This document shows, one piece after another, positions 33,303 through 42,290 of a stretch of DNA of 64,000 nt (positions are counted from its first letter, which is position 1; each line of letters opens with the position of its first letter). This stretch comes from JALYUA01 sp039933215 (GTDB taxonomy: Bacteria; Acidobacteriota; Thermoanaerobaculia; UBA5066; Gp7-AA6). The stretch spans positions 41,658 to 105,657 of the forward strand of contig JBDTOO010000004.1 of NCBI GenBank assembly GCA_039933215.1, given 5' to 3'. Made by a program: the position numbers and the translations under genes. A model generated the notes under the pieces. The model did not search any database. It was not told the origin of the DNA and was given only the letters and a program-made list of their open reading frames with translations.

Positions 33303-35261
33303 TTGAGGCTCTCGACACGGGCGCAGCTCGCGGCGGGGCCGCGGGTCCGTGCTCTCGGCTCCGACGACAACTACCACCTGCGGCGCGCGCGCTTTGCGGT
33401 CGCGCACTTTCCGCGGACGATCGTCTTCGACCCGCTGATGAATTTTCCTTCGGGAGGCGTGCCGATCTGGCCGCCTCTCCACGATCTCCTCCTCGCCGCA
33501 CCGTCGCGGCTTCTGCATGGACCCGCCGCGCCGGCAGCGGCGGTCGAGCGCGGGGCGGCCTGGGTGCCGCCCGTCCTCGCCGCCGCGACGATCGTCCTCG
33601 CGGGCGTCCTCGCCGGAACGATCGCCGGTCCCGCGGGTGGAGCGATCGCCGCCCTCTTCCTCGCGGTGTGCCCGGGACACATCCTGTGGACGCAGTACGG
33701 CCACACGGACCAGCACGTCTCGGAGTCCTTCTTCGGAACGCTCGCGTTCGTCCTCTGGATCCGCTCCCGGGGACGCCAGGAAGAGCCGCGCCGCGGCGCA
33801 GCCCGCGAAGCGCTCGCGGGGCTGGCACTCGCGGCCGCGGTCCTCGCCTGGCAGGGCGGGATCTACTGGGGCGCGATCTTCGCGCTCGGGCTCGTGCTCG
33901 AAGCCGCGCGCACGCGGGCCAGCGTCCTGCGGCCCGCGGTCCTGGGGCTCGGCCTCGCGGCGGCCGTCGTCTTTCTCGCGACCGCAGCGTGGCTCGGTCC
34001 CTTCCGGCCGCCCCTGACGTACGTGTCGTTCGGGTTCTTCCAGCCGCTCTTCCTCGCGGCGCTCGCGGGCGGAACCGTCGCGATCGACACGGCCCTGAGG
34101 GCGGCGCGCCGCCAGGTCCCGCGGCGGGAGGCGCTCCGCCGCCTGCTCCTTCTCGCCGCGGCTGCCGCCGTCGTCCTTCCCTTCGCGGCTCCCCTGGCGG
34201 GCGGCCTCGGCCGCGGCATCGGCTACGTCCTCGGGCAGACGAGCGAGGTGGCGGGAGGAACCGGATACGTCTCGTACCCGCGAGACTGGCTGAAGGGAAT
34301 CTTCGAGGCTCGGCCGCTCTTCGCCGACGGGCCCGGGCTCGCGTGGAGGCAGCTCTCCGCGGCGTTCTTCCTCGCGCCCGCCGTGATCGGGCTCTGGATC
34401 GTCCGGGCGTGGCGCGGGGATCGTCCGGACGTTCACATCCCGCTCGCCGTCTGGGGCGCCGTGACGCTCGTCCTCGCCGCCGCGCAGCGCCTGAACGTCT
34501 ACTACGCGGCGCTCCTCGCGGCCGTCTGCCTGGCCGAGGCGGCGCGCTTCGTTTCGGACGGGGTCGCGCGCGCCGTGCCGGGCTCCCGGCTGCGCCCGGC
34601 TCTCGCGGGCGGCGCGCTCGCGCTCGGCCTCGCCGCGCCGATGGCGGCGGGTCTGCGCGCCGAGCTCTCGGCCGTGCGGGTTCCCGGAGCCGACCTCTTC
34701 ACGACGCTCGACTGGATGCGGCGCGAGATTCCCCACGACGTCGGCGCGTACGATGCGAGGCTTCTGGCCGGCGAGCCTTTCCCGGAGCTCTCCCGCGCGG
34801 GCGCCGTCCTCGCTCCGTGGTCCCTCGGTCACCTCGTCCTTTACAACGCGGAGCTTCCGGTCGTCGCGAACAACTTTGGCTACGGGTTCCTCGACTCCAT
34901 CCGATTCTTCCTCGCGACGACGGAGGAAGAGGCGCTCGCGATCGCCCACGCTCGCCGCGCGCGCTGGGTCCTGGCAGCGGACCTCGTGCCGCGGATGAAC
35001 GACTACGCCTCGTACCTCGGGCGCCCCCCTCTCATCCAGGGCGCGCCGGAGAGCCCGAGCCCGTCCGCCGCCTACTTCGGAACGCTCCAGTCCCGGCTCT
35101 ACGATTTCGACGGAATGGGCGCGCGGATCGGAGGCGCGGACGTGCCCCCTCTCGCGTCGTTCCGGCTGCGCTACCGATCGCAGAGCGCGATCCGGCGGGG
35201 AGGTCGGTGGCTGGCTCGCTGGAAGGTGTTCGAGATCGTCCCGGATCAGCGTGGACCGTAG
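33303..35261 (+). CDS. STT3/PglB-like oligosaccharyltransferase candidate
   Basis: At least 652 residues. The N-terminus has GSDDNYHLRRARFAVAHFP, the first-loop acidic motif of STT3/AglB-type enzymes, then FPSGGVPIWPPLHD. HTDQHVSESFFG resembles the conserved second-loop motif. About eleven membrane helices precede the soluble domain, where PWSLGHLVLYNAELPVV stands in the place of the WWDxG sequon-binding motif. The modified motif makes acceptor specificity uncertain. The TTG at 33303 is the only canonical start, but an upstream in-frame stretch encodes a good membrane helix (SRLAAAAVIAGAALLGFEL), so translation probably begins near 33219 at a CTG. The 3' end overlaps the convergent gene by 16 bp. 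Confidence 0.75.
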   Translation: MRLSTRAQLAAGPRVRALGSDDNYHLRRARFAVAHFPRTIVFDPLMNFPSGGVPIWPPLHDLLLAAPSRLLHGPAAPAAAVERGAAWVPPVLAAATIVLAGVLAGTIAGPAGGAIAALFLAVCPGHILWTQYGHTDQHVSESFFGTLAFVLWIRSRGRQEEPRRGAAREALAGLALAAAVLAWQGGIYWGAIFALGLVLEAARTRASVLRPAVLGLGLAAAVVFLATAAWLGPFRPPLTYVSFGFFQPLFLAALAGGTVAIDTALRAARRQVPRREALRRLLLLAAAAAVVLPFAAPLAGGLGRGIGYVLGQTSEVAGGTGYVSYPRDWLKGIFEARPLFADGPGLAWRQLSAAFFLAPAVIGLWIVRAWRGDRPDVHIPLAVWGAVTLVLAAAQRLNVYYAALLAAVCLAEAARFVSDGVARAVPGSRLRPALAGGALALGLAAPMAAGLRAELSAVRVPGADLFTTLDWMRREIPHDVGAYDARLLAGEPFPELSRAGAVLAPWSLGHLVLYNAELPVVANNFGYGFLDSIRFFLATTEEEALAIAHARRARWVLAADLVPRMNDYASYLGRPPLIQGAPESPSPSAAYFGTLQSRLYDFDGMGARIGGADVPPLASFRLRYRSQSAIRRGGRWLARWKVFEIVPDQRGP

Positions 35262-36880
35262 AAGCGCCAGGATTGCTCGGCCCGGCGGCGTTCGGCCGGG
35301 GTGCTCGCCGTGGCGAGGAGCGCCCTCAGCTTCTCGCGCGAAGGGTCTCGGCCGGACAGGCCCGAGTAGATCTCGGCCCGCCAGACGGCCATGAAGAAGT
35401 CCGGCCGCGGCGCGGCGAAAAGCAGAAGGGCGAGCGCCGCGAGACCCGTGGCCACGGCCAGACCCGTGCGCGCGTAGGGAAGCCCGGCCGCCGCGAGCGA
35501 AGGGACGAGCGCCGCGGCCGCGGCGACGGCCGAGATCGTCAGGGCGGCGATGGCCCATCCCGGCGGATCGCCGAGGATTCCAGGAGCCGCCCATCCGTGC
35601 GAGAGAAACCAGAGAGCCCCGTTCCCGGCCGGCCAGAAGAGCTCCGCGGGGTAATGCGTCCAGGTCGACGAGAGGATCGCGTGGGCCCCCGCGGAGAACA
35701 CGGCCGCGGCGGCGAAGCCCCAGCGCGAGATGGGGGATCCGAGCGCATACGGCAGCGCGAATCCCACCGGGAAGAGAAGGGGCAGCAGGTACCGGTTTCC
35801 GAGGGACCAGCCTCCGTGCCAGTTCGGGTACGCCGTCATGGCGAAGAAGAACAGTGCGGCGGCCGCGAGGCAGAAGGCCCAGTCCGCCCGGCGCTCCCGC
35901 GCCCGCCGCCACCGCACGAACCCGGCCGCCGCCCACAGGAAGAAAGGCGAGTAGATCAGGACGCCGCGCGCCGGGTGGAGGAGGTAGGCGACGGCGACCT
36001 TGAGGCTCGGCGCCTGGAAGCCGAAGGCGCCCTGCCGGGCGAGCTCCGCGTAACGCGGCGAGGCCTCTCGCGCGGAGGAGAGAACGAAAGGCGAGCCGAA
36101 GCAGACGGTGTCGTACCAGAGCAGCAGGACGAGGGGTAGCGCCGCCCCGAGCGCGAAGAGTCCCGCCCGGCCCGCCCGGCCGAGCTTGCGGCGCGACGCG
36201 GACCGCGCGAGGAGCAGCGCACAGAGGATCGCGAGGGGATACTCCGAGATCGCCGCCCAGCCGGCGAGGAGCCCCGCTCCGAAGACCAGGAGCCCCACGC
36301 GCCGCCGCGACCCGTCTTCCTCCGCCTGCTGGATGAGATCGAGCGCGAGAAGGAGAAGCGCCGCCGTCCAGGCATGGCTGAAGAAGGAACGCGAGTAGAA
36401 GAGGTACGGCGTCCCGAACGCCAGCGCGCCCGTGACGAGCGCAGGGGCGCGCGCGCCCCGGGTCAAAAGCCGCGAATGAAACCGGGCGAGCGCGAGCACG
36501 CAGAGAGGCGTCACGACGAGGATGCGGAGCAGCACGAAGATCGCATCGAAAGGCGTCGTCGGGCGGGGAAAGAAGACGCGCAGGAGTCGATAGACCGGGA
36601 TCGCCGCGAAGGTCAGTCCTGGCGCCTTGTTCGAATATAAGTGGCCGGCAGACAGAGACCGGTCCTCATGGCTTCCGAATCGCAGGACCGCATCGTCGAT
36701 CCGGAACGTTCCGTCCTCGACGAACGCGTAGACGGCCTGGAGCCGCGACAACTCGTTCGGATTCGCAAACGGACGGTACTGTCCCGTGAAGACGATCGAG
36801 ACGAGCGTGAAGGCCGCCAGGATCGCGACGCCCGCGCGGCGTTCGGAGACTTCGATCGCCGGCGATCGCATGATCGCCAT
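35246..36880 (-). CDS. Polytopic membrane protein, GT-C-like
   Basis: About 544 residues with around ten membrane helices. The first extracytoplasmic loop contains ANPNELSRLQAVYAFVEDG and then HLYSNKAPGLTFAAIPVY, a motif found in uncharacterised bacterial membrane proteins that resemble GT-C glycosyltransferases. NWHGGWSLGNRYLLPLLFP follows later. No soluble catalytic domain is present. Starts at ATG 36880 or 36871 are equally likely. It is divergent from the YfhO-like gene at 37023 and convergent with the STT3-like gene. The function is not known. Confidence 0.68.
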   Translation of the reverse strand: MAIMRSPAIEVSERRAGVAILAAFTLVSIVFTGQYRPFANPNELSRLQAVYAFVEDGTFRIDDAVLRFGSHEDRSLSAGHLYSNKAPGLTFAAIPVYRLLRVFFPRPTTPFDAIFVLLRILVVTPLCVLALARFHSRLLTRGARAPALVTGALAFGTPYLFYSRSFFSHAWTAALLLLALDLIQQAEEDGSRRRVGLLVFGAGLLAGWAAISEYPLAILCALLLARSASRRKLGRAGRAGLFALGAALPLVLLLWYDTVCFGSPFVLSSAREASPRYAELARQGAFGFQAPSLKVAVAYLLHPARGVLIYSPFFLWAAAGFVRWRRARERRADWAFCLAAAALFFFAMTAYPNWHGGWSLGNRYLLPLLFPVGFALPYALGSPISRWGFAAAAVFSAGAHAILSSTWTHYPAELFWPAGNGALWFLSHGWAAPGILGDPPGWAIAALTISAVAAAAALVPSLAAAGLPYARTGLAVATGLAALALLLFAAPRPDFFMAVWRAEIYSGLSGRDPSREKLRALLATASTPAERRRAEQSWRFYGPR

Positions 36881-37022
36881 TGTAGCGGCCGATTCGGGGC
36901 GCAACGCGCGCGAATCGAACGCGCGCGGAGGATGCGCGCCGACGCCGGCGCGCGCGCAGAAAGGTCGACGGTCCGGATACTTTCTTTCCCGGAGCAGCCC
37001 GACGGCCGTCTACACTGCCTCG

Positions 37023-39407
37023 ATGTCTCCGAGGCAGCGGTCGATCGCCACGGCGCTCGGAGTCGCGCTGCTCTTCGCGCTGCCTCTTCTCCCGGAGATC
37101 CTCGGAAGCCGCGTCCTCGTCTTCCGCGACGCCCAGATCACGCACTGGCCGTGGCGCCGCGTCGCCATGCAGTCGCTCGACGCGGGCCGGACCCCGTTTC
37201 TGAATCCGTCCGCCTCGGGGACGCAGCCCCTGCTCGCCAACCCGAACGCCGTCCTCCTCTATCCGACCGTCCTCCTGGAAAAGCTCGTTCCAGCGGTCTC
37301 CGCCTTCAACCTCCACTACCTCCTTCACGTGCTCTGGGCGTTCCTCGGCGCGCGCCTCCTCGCGTCGAGGCTCGGCGTCTCGCCGGGCGCGGCGGCATTC
37401 TCGGGCGTCGCTTACGCCTTCTCCGGGATGATGCTGTCGTACGGCTCCGCGTTCATGAACTCGGCCGCCTCGGCTGCCTGGCTGCCGTGGTGCGCGGCCG
37501 CGGCGCTCGGGGTCTCGCGCGCGACGGATTTCCGGGGGGTGCTCCGGGCATCCGCCGCCACGGGTCTCGCCTTCGGGCTCCAGCTCCTCGGGGGCGAGCC
37601 GGCGCTCTGTCTCCTGACGGGCGCCTTCACGGCCTTCCTCGCGCTCTCGGAGGTCTTCGCGCAGCCGGACACCGGCCGGCCCCGGCGGCTCGCCTTCCTC
37701 GCGCTCGGCGGGACGGCGGCGATCCTCGTCGCCGCGGGCCTCGCCGCCGCGCTCCTCCTTCCGCTGCGCGCCGTTTTCCCCCTGACGTATCGCGGCCAGC
37801 ACCTTTACTCCGAGACCGCGTTCGGCGCCGCGCCGTTTCTCCGCTGGCGCGTTGTCGAGTGGCTGTTTCCGCGCTTCGGCGGCGACCCGGCCGCGCTCGG
37901 GAGCGGCGCGAGCTGGCTGCAGTCCGTCCACGAGCAGGACCTGGTCTACATCTGGTGCGTCAGCTTCGGCGTCCTTCCCCTGCTCGCGCTCGCGCTCGGC
38001 GCGCTGCGCCGGGAGTTCTGGAACCGGAGGTCCATCGCGATCGCCGCCGCCGGCCTCACGGCCTGGATTTTCAGCTTCGGCTTCGGGCTGCCCCTCTACC
38101 GTCTCCTCTTCGCCGTGGGATTTTTGAGGCGCCTGCGCTACCCGATCAAGTTCTACCTCCTGACGACGATCTGCGTGGCGCTCCTCGCCGGTTTCGCCGC
38201 CGACGCCCTGCGCCGGTCGGGCCGGCGCCGCCGCGACGCCGTCGCCCTCGGGGCGGTCCTGCTCCTCTATGCGGCGGCGTTCTTCGCCGCCCGCCCGGGG
38301 GGCCTGGTCGACGCGCGCATGACGCCCCGGCTGATCCAGGGCAGCCTCCCCCACGCGGCGATGCTCGAGGCGATCCGCGGAGCGGTCCGCGGCGATGCCC
38401 TCCTGGGAGCCCTCGCGGCGCTGCTCCTCGGAGTCGTCGTCTTCTCCGAACGACCCGACCGGCCGGGCCGCATGCTGGCGTTTCTCGCGCTCGTGCTCGC
38501 CCTCCCGTGGGCGCTTCCCCTCTTCGTGTCCGCGAGCGTCCACGACCTGCTCCGGCCTCCCGCGCTCGTCTCCGCGCTCGCGGGCGAGGGCCGCGTCTAC
38601 ACGATGCCCGAAATGCCCGGACCCGACTTCGAGGTGCTCCAGCGGGGACGGCGGGGACTCCCGCGATTCGAGCGGGTGGCGCGCACGCTCGTCGAAGACC
38701 TGATCCCCGCCACCGCCCAGCCGTTTGGAGTGCGCTACCTGTTCGACCACGATCCCGACGGCTCGTACAGCTGGTACAACCGGGTGGCGAGCGAGGCGGC
38801 GATCGTGTCCTCACCGGTCGAACGGAGCCGCCTCCTCCGCGTCTACGGCGCGCGCTGGGCTCTCGCCGCGGAGGGCGAGCCCTTCCCGCTCTTCCATCCC
38901 GTCACCGGAGTCATCGTCGCGGGCCGGCATCTGGTGCTCCACGCCCTCGACTCCTCCCTTCCCGAGGTCCGCTGGGCCGGGCGGGACCACCGTCGCGCCT
39001 CCCTGTCCGGCGCGATCGAGCTCCTGCGTTCGGACCGTTTCGAGGCGGACCGCGACGTCGTCCTGCCGGGGCCCGACTCGCGGTCGGAACGCCGGGATCC
39101 TTCGTCGGCGTCGCTCTCGATCGACGCCGTCACGGCCGACGGCGCGTCGGGGACGGTGGACGCGGCCGGAGCCGGGCACGTCGTGTTTGCGCGCACGTGG
39201 TTTCCCGCGTGGCGGGCCCAGGTCGACGGGGCGCCCGCGCGCGTGCTCGTGGCGAACGCCCGGGACCTCGCCATCGCGGTCGCCCCGGGACGCCACCGTT
39301 TCGCCTTCGCCTGGGACCGCCGCCCGTTCCACCGCGGGGTGATGTGGCAGGCGGTCGCGCTTCTCGCCGCGCTCGCCGCGGGCGTCGCGACGGCCCCCCG
39401 CCGCTGA
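37023..39407 (+). CDS. YfhO-like membrane protein (fourth paralogue)
   Basis: A 794-residue polytopic protein. Loop 1 reads VFRDAQITHWPWRRVAMQSL, with the acidic residue followed by NPSASGTQPLLANPNAVLLYP, a signature shared with the other three YfhO-like proteins here. A dozen helices are followed by a soluble domain with VVFARTWFPAWRAQVDG and a terminal helix. It stands alone on the plus strand with about 140 bp of divergent intergenic DNA upstream. Role as for the paralogues: probable transfer of a lipid-linked sugar to an envelope polymer or protein. Confidence 0.75.
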   Translation: MSPRQRSIATALGVALLFALPLLPEILGSRVLVFRDAQITHWPWRRVAMQSLDAGRTPFLNPSASGTQPLLANPNAVLLYPTVLLEKLVPAVSAFNLHYLLHVLWAFLGARLLASRLGVSPGAAAFSGVAYAFSGMMLSYGSAFMNSAASAAWLPWCAAAALGVSRATDFRGVLRASAATGLAFGLQLLGGEPALCLLTGAFTAFLALSEVFAQPDTGRPRRLAFLALGGTAAILVAAGLAAALLLPLRAVFPLTYRGQHLYSETAFGAAPFLRWRVVEWLFPRFGGDPAALGSGASWLQSVHEQDLVYIWCVSFGVLPLLALALGALRREFWNRRSIAIAAAGLTAWIFSFGFGLPLYRLLFAVGFLRRLRYPIKFYLLTTICVALLAGFAADALRRSGRRRRDAVALGAVLLLYAAAFFAARPGGLVDARMTPRLIQGSLPHAAMLEAIRGAVRGDALLGALAALLLGVVVFSERPDRPGRMLAFLALVLALPWALPLFVSASVHDLLRPPALVSALAGEGRVYTMPEMPGPDFEVLQRGRRGLPRFERVARTLVEDLIPATAQPFGVRYLFDHDPDGSYSWYNRVASEAAIVSSPVERSRLLRVYGARWALAAEGEPFPLFHPVTGVIVAGRHLVLHALDSSLPEVRWAGRDHRRASLSGAIELLRSDRFEADRDVVLPGPDSRSERRDPSSASLSIDAVTADGASGTVDAAGAGHVVFARTWFPAWRAQVDGAPARVLVANARDLAIAVAPGRHRFAFAWDRRPFHRGVMWQAVALLAALAAGVATAPRR

Positions 39408-39442
39408 TCCGGCGGATCGGGCGCGGGAGGGACGCGGGGTTC

Positions 39443-40357
39443 CTATTCGGGCGGCCAGCCCGTCGCGATCGTTCCGCCGCGGCCGGGCAGCGTCGCGCGG
39501 ACGAGCTCGCGGACCGGCGGCGGCTCAGGCCGCGCGGCGGCCTCCCGCGCGAGGTCCGCGAGCGTGACGAACGCCACGCCGTCGGCGATCCAGCCGTCCA
39601 GGATCGCTTCGAACAGCGGGCGCTTGGATCGGCCCTCCACCTCCGTGTGGATCGTGTGGACTTCGGTCCCCTTCACCGCCGAGCGGAAGAAGTCGCGCTG
39701 CGCCGCGTCGCCCGCGAGCGAGTCCCACGCCAGGGTCTCGTCGAGCGTCGGCAGCGTCGCGGGGATCTCGAGCGTCGCGTACGCGCGCCCGCCGGCTCTC
39801 GGAAAGAACGGCGTTCCTCCGCGCGTATTGGACGTGTAGCGCAGGTCGAGCTCACTCTCGACATCGAGGGACCGGCCGTTGACCGTCCATCCGGGCGCGG
39901 CGCTCGACGCCGCGGAAACGCCCAGGATCCGGCGGTACTCCGCGTGGGCTCGGGCAACCTCCGAGCGGATCTTCGACTCCGACCACCGGTCGAGGCCGTC
40001 GTGCCAGCCGACGTGATCCCAGCCGTGGACGCCCATCTCGTGGCCCGCGGCCGCCACGGCGCGGATCTCGCTCTCGCAGCGGGCTCCGATGAACGGCGCC
40101 GGAAGGAGAGTCCCGTAGAGCACGGTCGGAAATCCGTAGAGCGACGCCGCGCCGCTCTTCCACATCTTGGAGAGGAAGCCCGAGCGCGTGAAGACGCGCC
40201 GGGCCGCGACGCCGGACCGGTCCGGGCCGAGCGTGAAGAAGAAGGTCGCGCGGATCCCCCGCGCGGCGAAGACCTCGAGGAGCGCCGGGAGGCCGTCGCG
40301 CGTGCCGACGAAGGTGTCGCAGTCGACCTTCAGCGCCACGCGCCTCGCGGCGCTCAA
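39443..40357 (-). CDS. arnD: Und-P-4-formamido-arabinose deformylase
   Basis: A 304-residue NodB-fold polysaccharide-deacetylase relative. LKVDCDTFVGTRDGLPALLE closely matches the N-terminus of E. coli ArnD. The metal-binding triad is visible (Asp in VDCDTF, His pair in HEMGVHGWDH), and HTIHTEVEG gives the C-terminal histidines. It removes the formyl group from undecaprenyl-phosphate-4-formamido-arabinose after ArnC acts, at the membrane. It starts at TTG 40357, overlapping the decarboxylase stop (TTGA), and is the last gene of the wzm-to-arnD operon. Confidence 0.88.
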   Translation of the reverse strand: MSAARRVALKVDCDTFVGTRDGLPALLEVFAARGIRATFFFTLGPDRSGVAARRVFTRSGFLSKMWKSGAASLYGFPTVLYGTLLPAPFIGARCESEIRAVAAAGHEMGVHGWDHVGWHDGLDRWSESKIRSEVARAHAEYRRILGVSAASSAAPGWTVNGRSLDVESELDLRYTSNTRGGTPFFPRAGGRAYATLEIPATLPTLDETLAWDSLAGDAAQRDFFRSAVKGTEVHTIHTEVEGRSKRPLFEAILDGWIADGVAFVTLADLAREAAARPEPPPVRELVRATLPGRGGTIATGWPPE

Positions 40358-41382
40358 GGCTGCGTCGGCCGCTTGTCCAGGTAGAACGAGACCGTCTTCC
40401 GAATGGCCTCGTCCATGCCGACCCGCGGCTCCCAGCCGAGGATCTCCCGCGCGCGGCGGATCGACGGAACCCGCGTGAGGATGTCCTGGTACCCCTCGCC
40501 GTAATACTCCCCGGACGAGACCTCGATCAGGGCAGTGCGGAGCGCCCGCTCGCCGAAGTTCGGATGCGCGGCGACGGCGGCGACGAGGGCTTCGGCGAGC
40601 TGGCGCACGGAGACGTCGTTGGCGGGGTTGCCGATGTTGAAGATGCCGCCGTCGGCCACGCCCTTCTCGTTCTCGAGGATCTTCATCAGGGCGTCGATCC
40701 CGTCGGAGATGTAGGTGAACGAGCGGCGCTGCGTCCCGCCGTCGACGAGCTTGATCGGCTCGCCATAGAGGATGTTGTGGAGAAACTGCGTCAGGACCCG
40801 GCTCGAGCCCTCCTTCGGCGAGTCCACGTCGTCTAAGTGCGGCCCCATCCAGTTGAAGGGGCGGAAGAGCGTGAACTGGAGGCCCTCCGAGAACCCGTAC
40901 GCCCAGATCACGCGGTCGAGCAACTGCTTCGAGCAGGAGTAGATCCAGCGCTGCTTGTGGATGGGCCCGTACACGAGCGTCGACTTCTCCTCGTCGAACT
41001 CGGGATCGGGGCACATGCCGTAGACCTCGGACGTCGACGGGAACACGACCCGCTTCCGGAAGCGGACCGCCTGCTTGACGATGCGCAGGTTCTCCTCGAA
41101 ATCGAGCTCGAAGACGCCGATCGGGTTCTTGACGTACGCGGCGGGCGTCGCGATCGCGACGAGCGGAAGGACCACGTCGCACTTCTTGACCTGGTACTCG
41201 ATCCACTCCTTGTTGATCGCGATGTCGCCCTCGAGATAGGTGAACCGCGAGTGGCCGAGGAACGGCGCGATCTTGTCGCTGCCGATGTCGAGCCCCGACA
41301 CCGACCAGTCGGTCGTCGAAAGGATCCGCTCCGTCAGGGCGTTCCCGATGAAACCGTTGACCCCGAGGATCAGGACCTTCAC
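40354..41382 (-). CDS. arnA: UDP-glucuronate decarboxylase, ArnA C-terminal domain
   Basis: A 342-residue extended SDR equal to the C-terminal half of ArnA. The Rossmann motif is GVNGFIGNAL; FPSTSEVYGM carries the Ser/Glu of the active site; YSCSK gives the Tyr-Lys pair; RRSFTYISDGIDAL supplies the catalytic Arg. It oxidises UDP-GlcA and decarboxylates it to UDP-4-keto-arabinose. In enterobacteria it is fused to the formyltransferase. Here the two halves are separate genes overlapping by four bases (GTGA at 41382). Confidence 0.9.
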   Translation of the reverse strand: MKVLILGVNGFIGNALTERILSTTDWSVSGLDIGSDKIAPFLGHSRFTYLEGDIAINKEWIEYQVKKCDVVLPLVAIATPAAYVKNPIGVFELDFEENLRIVKQAVRFRKRVVFPSTSEVYGMCPDPEFDEEKSTLVYGPIHKQRWIYSCSKQLLDRVIWAYGFSEGLQFTLFRPFNWMGPHLDDVDSPKEGSSRVLTQFLHNILYGEPIKLVDGGTQRRSFTYISDGIDALMKILENEKGVADGGIFNIGNPANDVSVRQLAEALVAAVAAHPNFGERALRTALIEVSSGEYYGEGYQDILTRVPSIRRAREILGWEPRVGMDEAIRKTVSFYLDKRPTQP

Positions 41383-42290
41383 GACCGAAGGCCCTGGGCA
41401 ACGAAACGGCTGGCGTCCATCTCTTCCTCTCCCTCCCGCTGGAGCCTCAGCAACTCGACGTACCGGTCGTCGCCGCAAGCGACGAAGAGCGCGCCGTCCT
41501 CCATCCGGACCTGCCCCGGAAAGTTGTCGTGCGCCCCGAGGTGCGGGGCCCTCGATTTCCAGACGAAGGTCTTCCCGCCGAACAGATCGGTGAACGCTCC
41601 CGGATAGGGGTGCGTCACGGCGCGGACGAGATCGTGGACCTGCTTCGCGCTCCGCGTCCAGTCGATCCGGCCGTCGTCGGCCGACCGCCGTCCGAACTTC
41701 GTCGCGAGCGCTTCGTCCTGCTTCCGGCGCGGCGCCGTTCCCTCTTCGAGACGGCCGAGCTGGCGCGAGAGGACGCGCACGGCGGCGCCGGTCACGCGCG
41801 TCTGCACCTCGCCGGCCGTGTCGTCGGGACCGATCTCGACGGCCTCCTGGTCCACGATGTCTCCGGCGTCGGCGCGGCCGGTCATGGCGTGGAGGGTCGC
41901 GCCCGTGCGCGTCTCGCCGTTCATCACGGCCCAGTTCACCGGCGCGCGCCCGCGATACTTCGGAAGCAGCGATCCGTGCACGTTGTAGGACCCGCGGGTC
42001 GGAATCGCCAGGATCTCGCGCGGAAGGATCCCGCGGTAGTAGAAGGAGAAGAGGAGGTCGGGAGCCGCACGCCGCACGCGATCGATCACCGCGGGGTCCC
42101 GGGGATCCTCCACGATCGCGGGCTCGACGCCCCGCGAGCGTGCCAGCTCCGCGACGCTCGGGAACCACCGCGCCTCCTCCGGCCGGTCGGCGTGCGTCCC
42201 CACGAAGACCACTTCGCGGCCCGCGTCGAAGAGAGCCTTCAGACAGGCGTGGCCCGTATCGGAATAGCCGAAGACCGCGACGCGGCTCAC
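41379..42290 (-). CDS. arnA: UDP-Ara4N formyltransferase, ArnA N-terminal domain
   Basis: A 303-residue formyltransferase. The catalytic Asn/His lie in YNVHGSLLPKYRGRAPVNW and the Asp in TGRADAGDIV, as in ArnA-FT and Met-tRNA formyltransferase. The LPREILAIP loop and C-terminal OB-like domain (VHDLVRAVTHPYPGAF) match ArnA. It formylates UDP-4-amino-4-deoxy-arabinose from 10-formyl-THF. The GTG start overlaps the arnC stop. It pairs with the neighbouring decarboxylase gene as a split ArnA. Confidence 0.9.
   Translation of the reverse strand: MSRVAVFGYSDTGHACLKALFDAGREVVFVGTHADRPEEARWFPSVAELARSRGVEPAIVEDPRDPAVIDRVRRAAPDLLFSFYYRGILPREILAIPTRGSYNVHGSLLPKYRGRAPVNWAVMNGETRTGATLHAMTGRADAGDIVDQEAVEIGPDDTAGEVQTRVTGAAVRVLSRQLGRLEEGTAPRRKQDEALATKFGRRSADDGRIDWTRSAKQVHDLVRAVTHPYPGAFTDLFGGKTFVWKSRAPHLGAHDNFPGQVRMEDGALFVACGDDRYVELLRLQREGEEEMDASRFVAQGLRS

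Noticed and set aside
36641..40384. 1247-codon plus-strand frame
   Set aside because: It spans several real genes on both strands (YfhO-like gene, arnD) and is Arg/Pro/Ala-rich with no recognisable domain.
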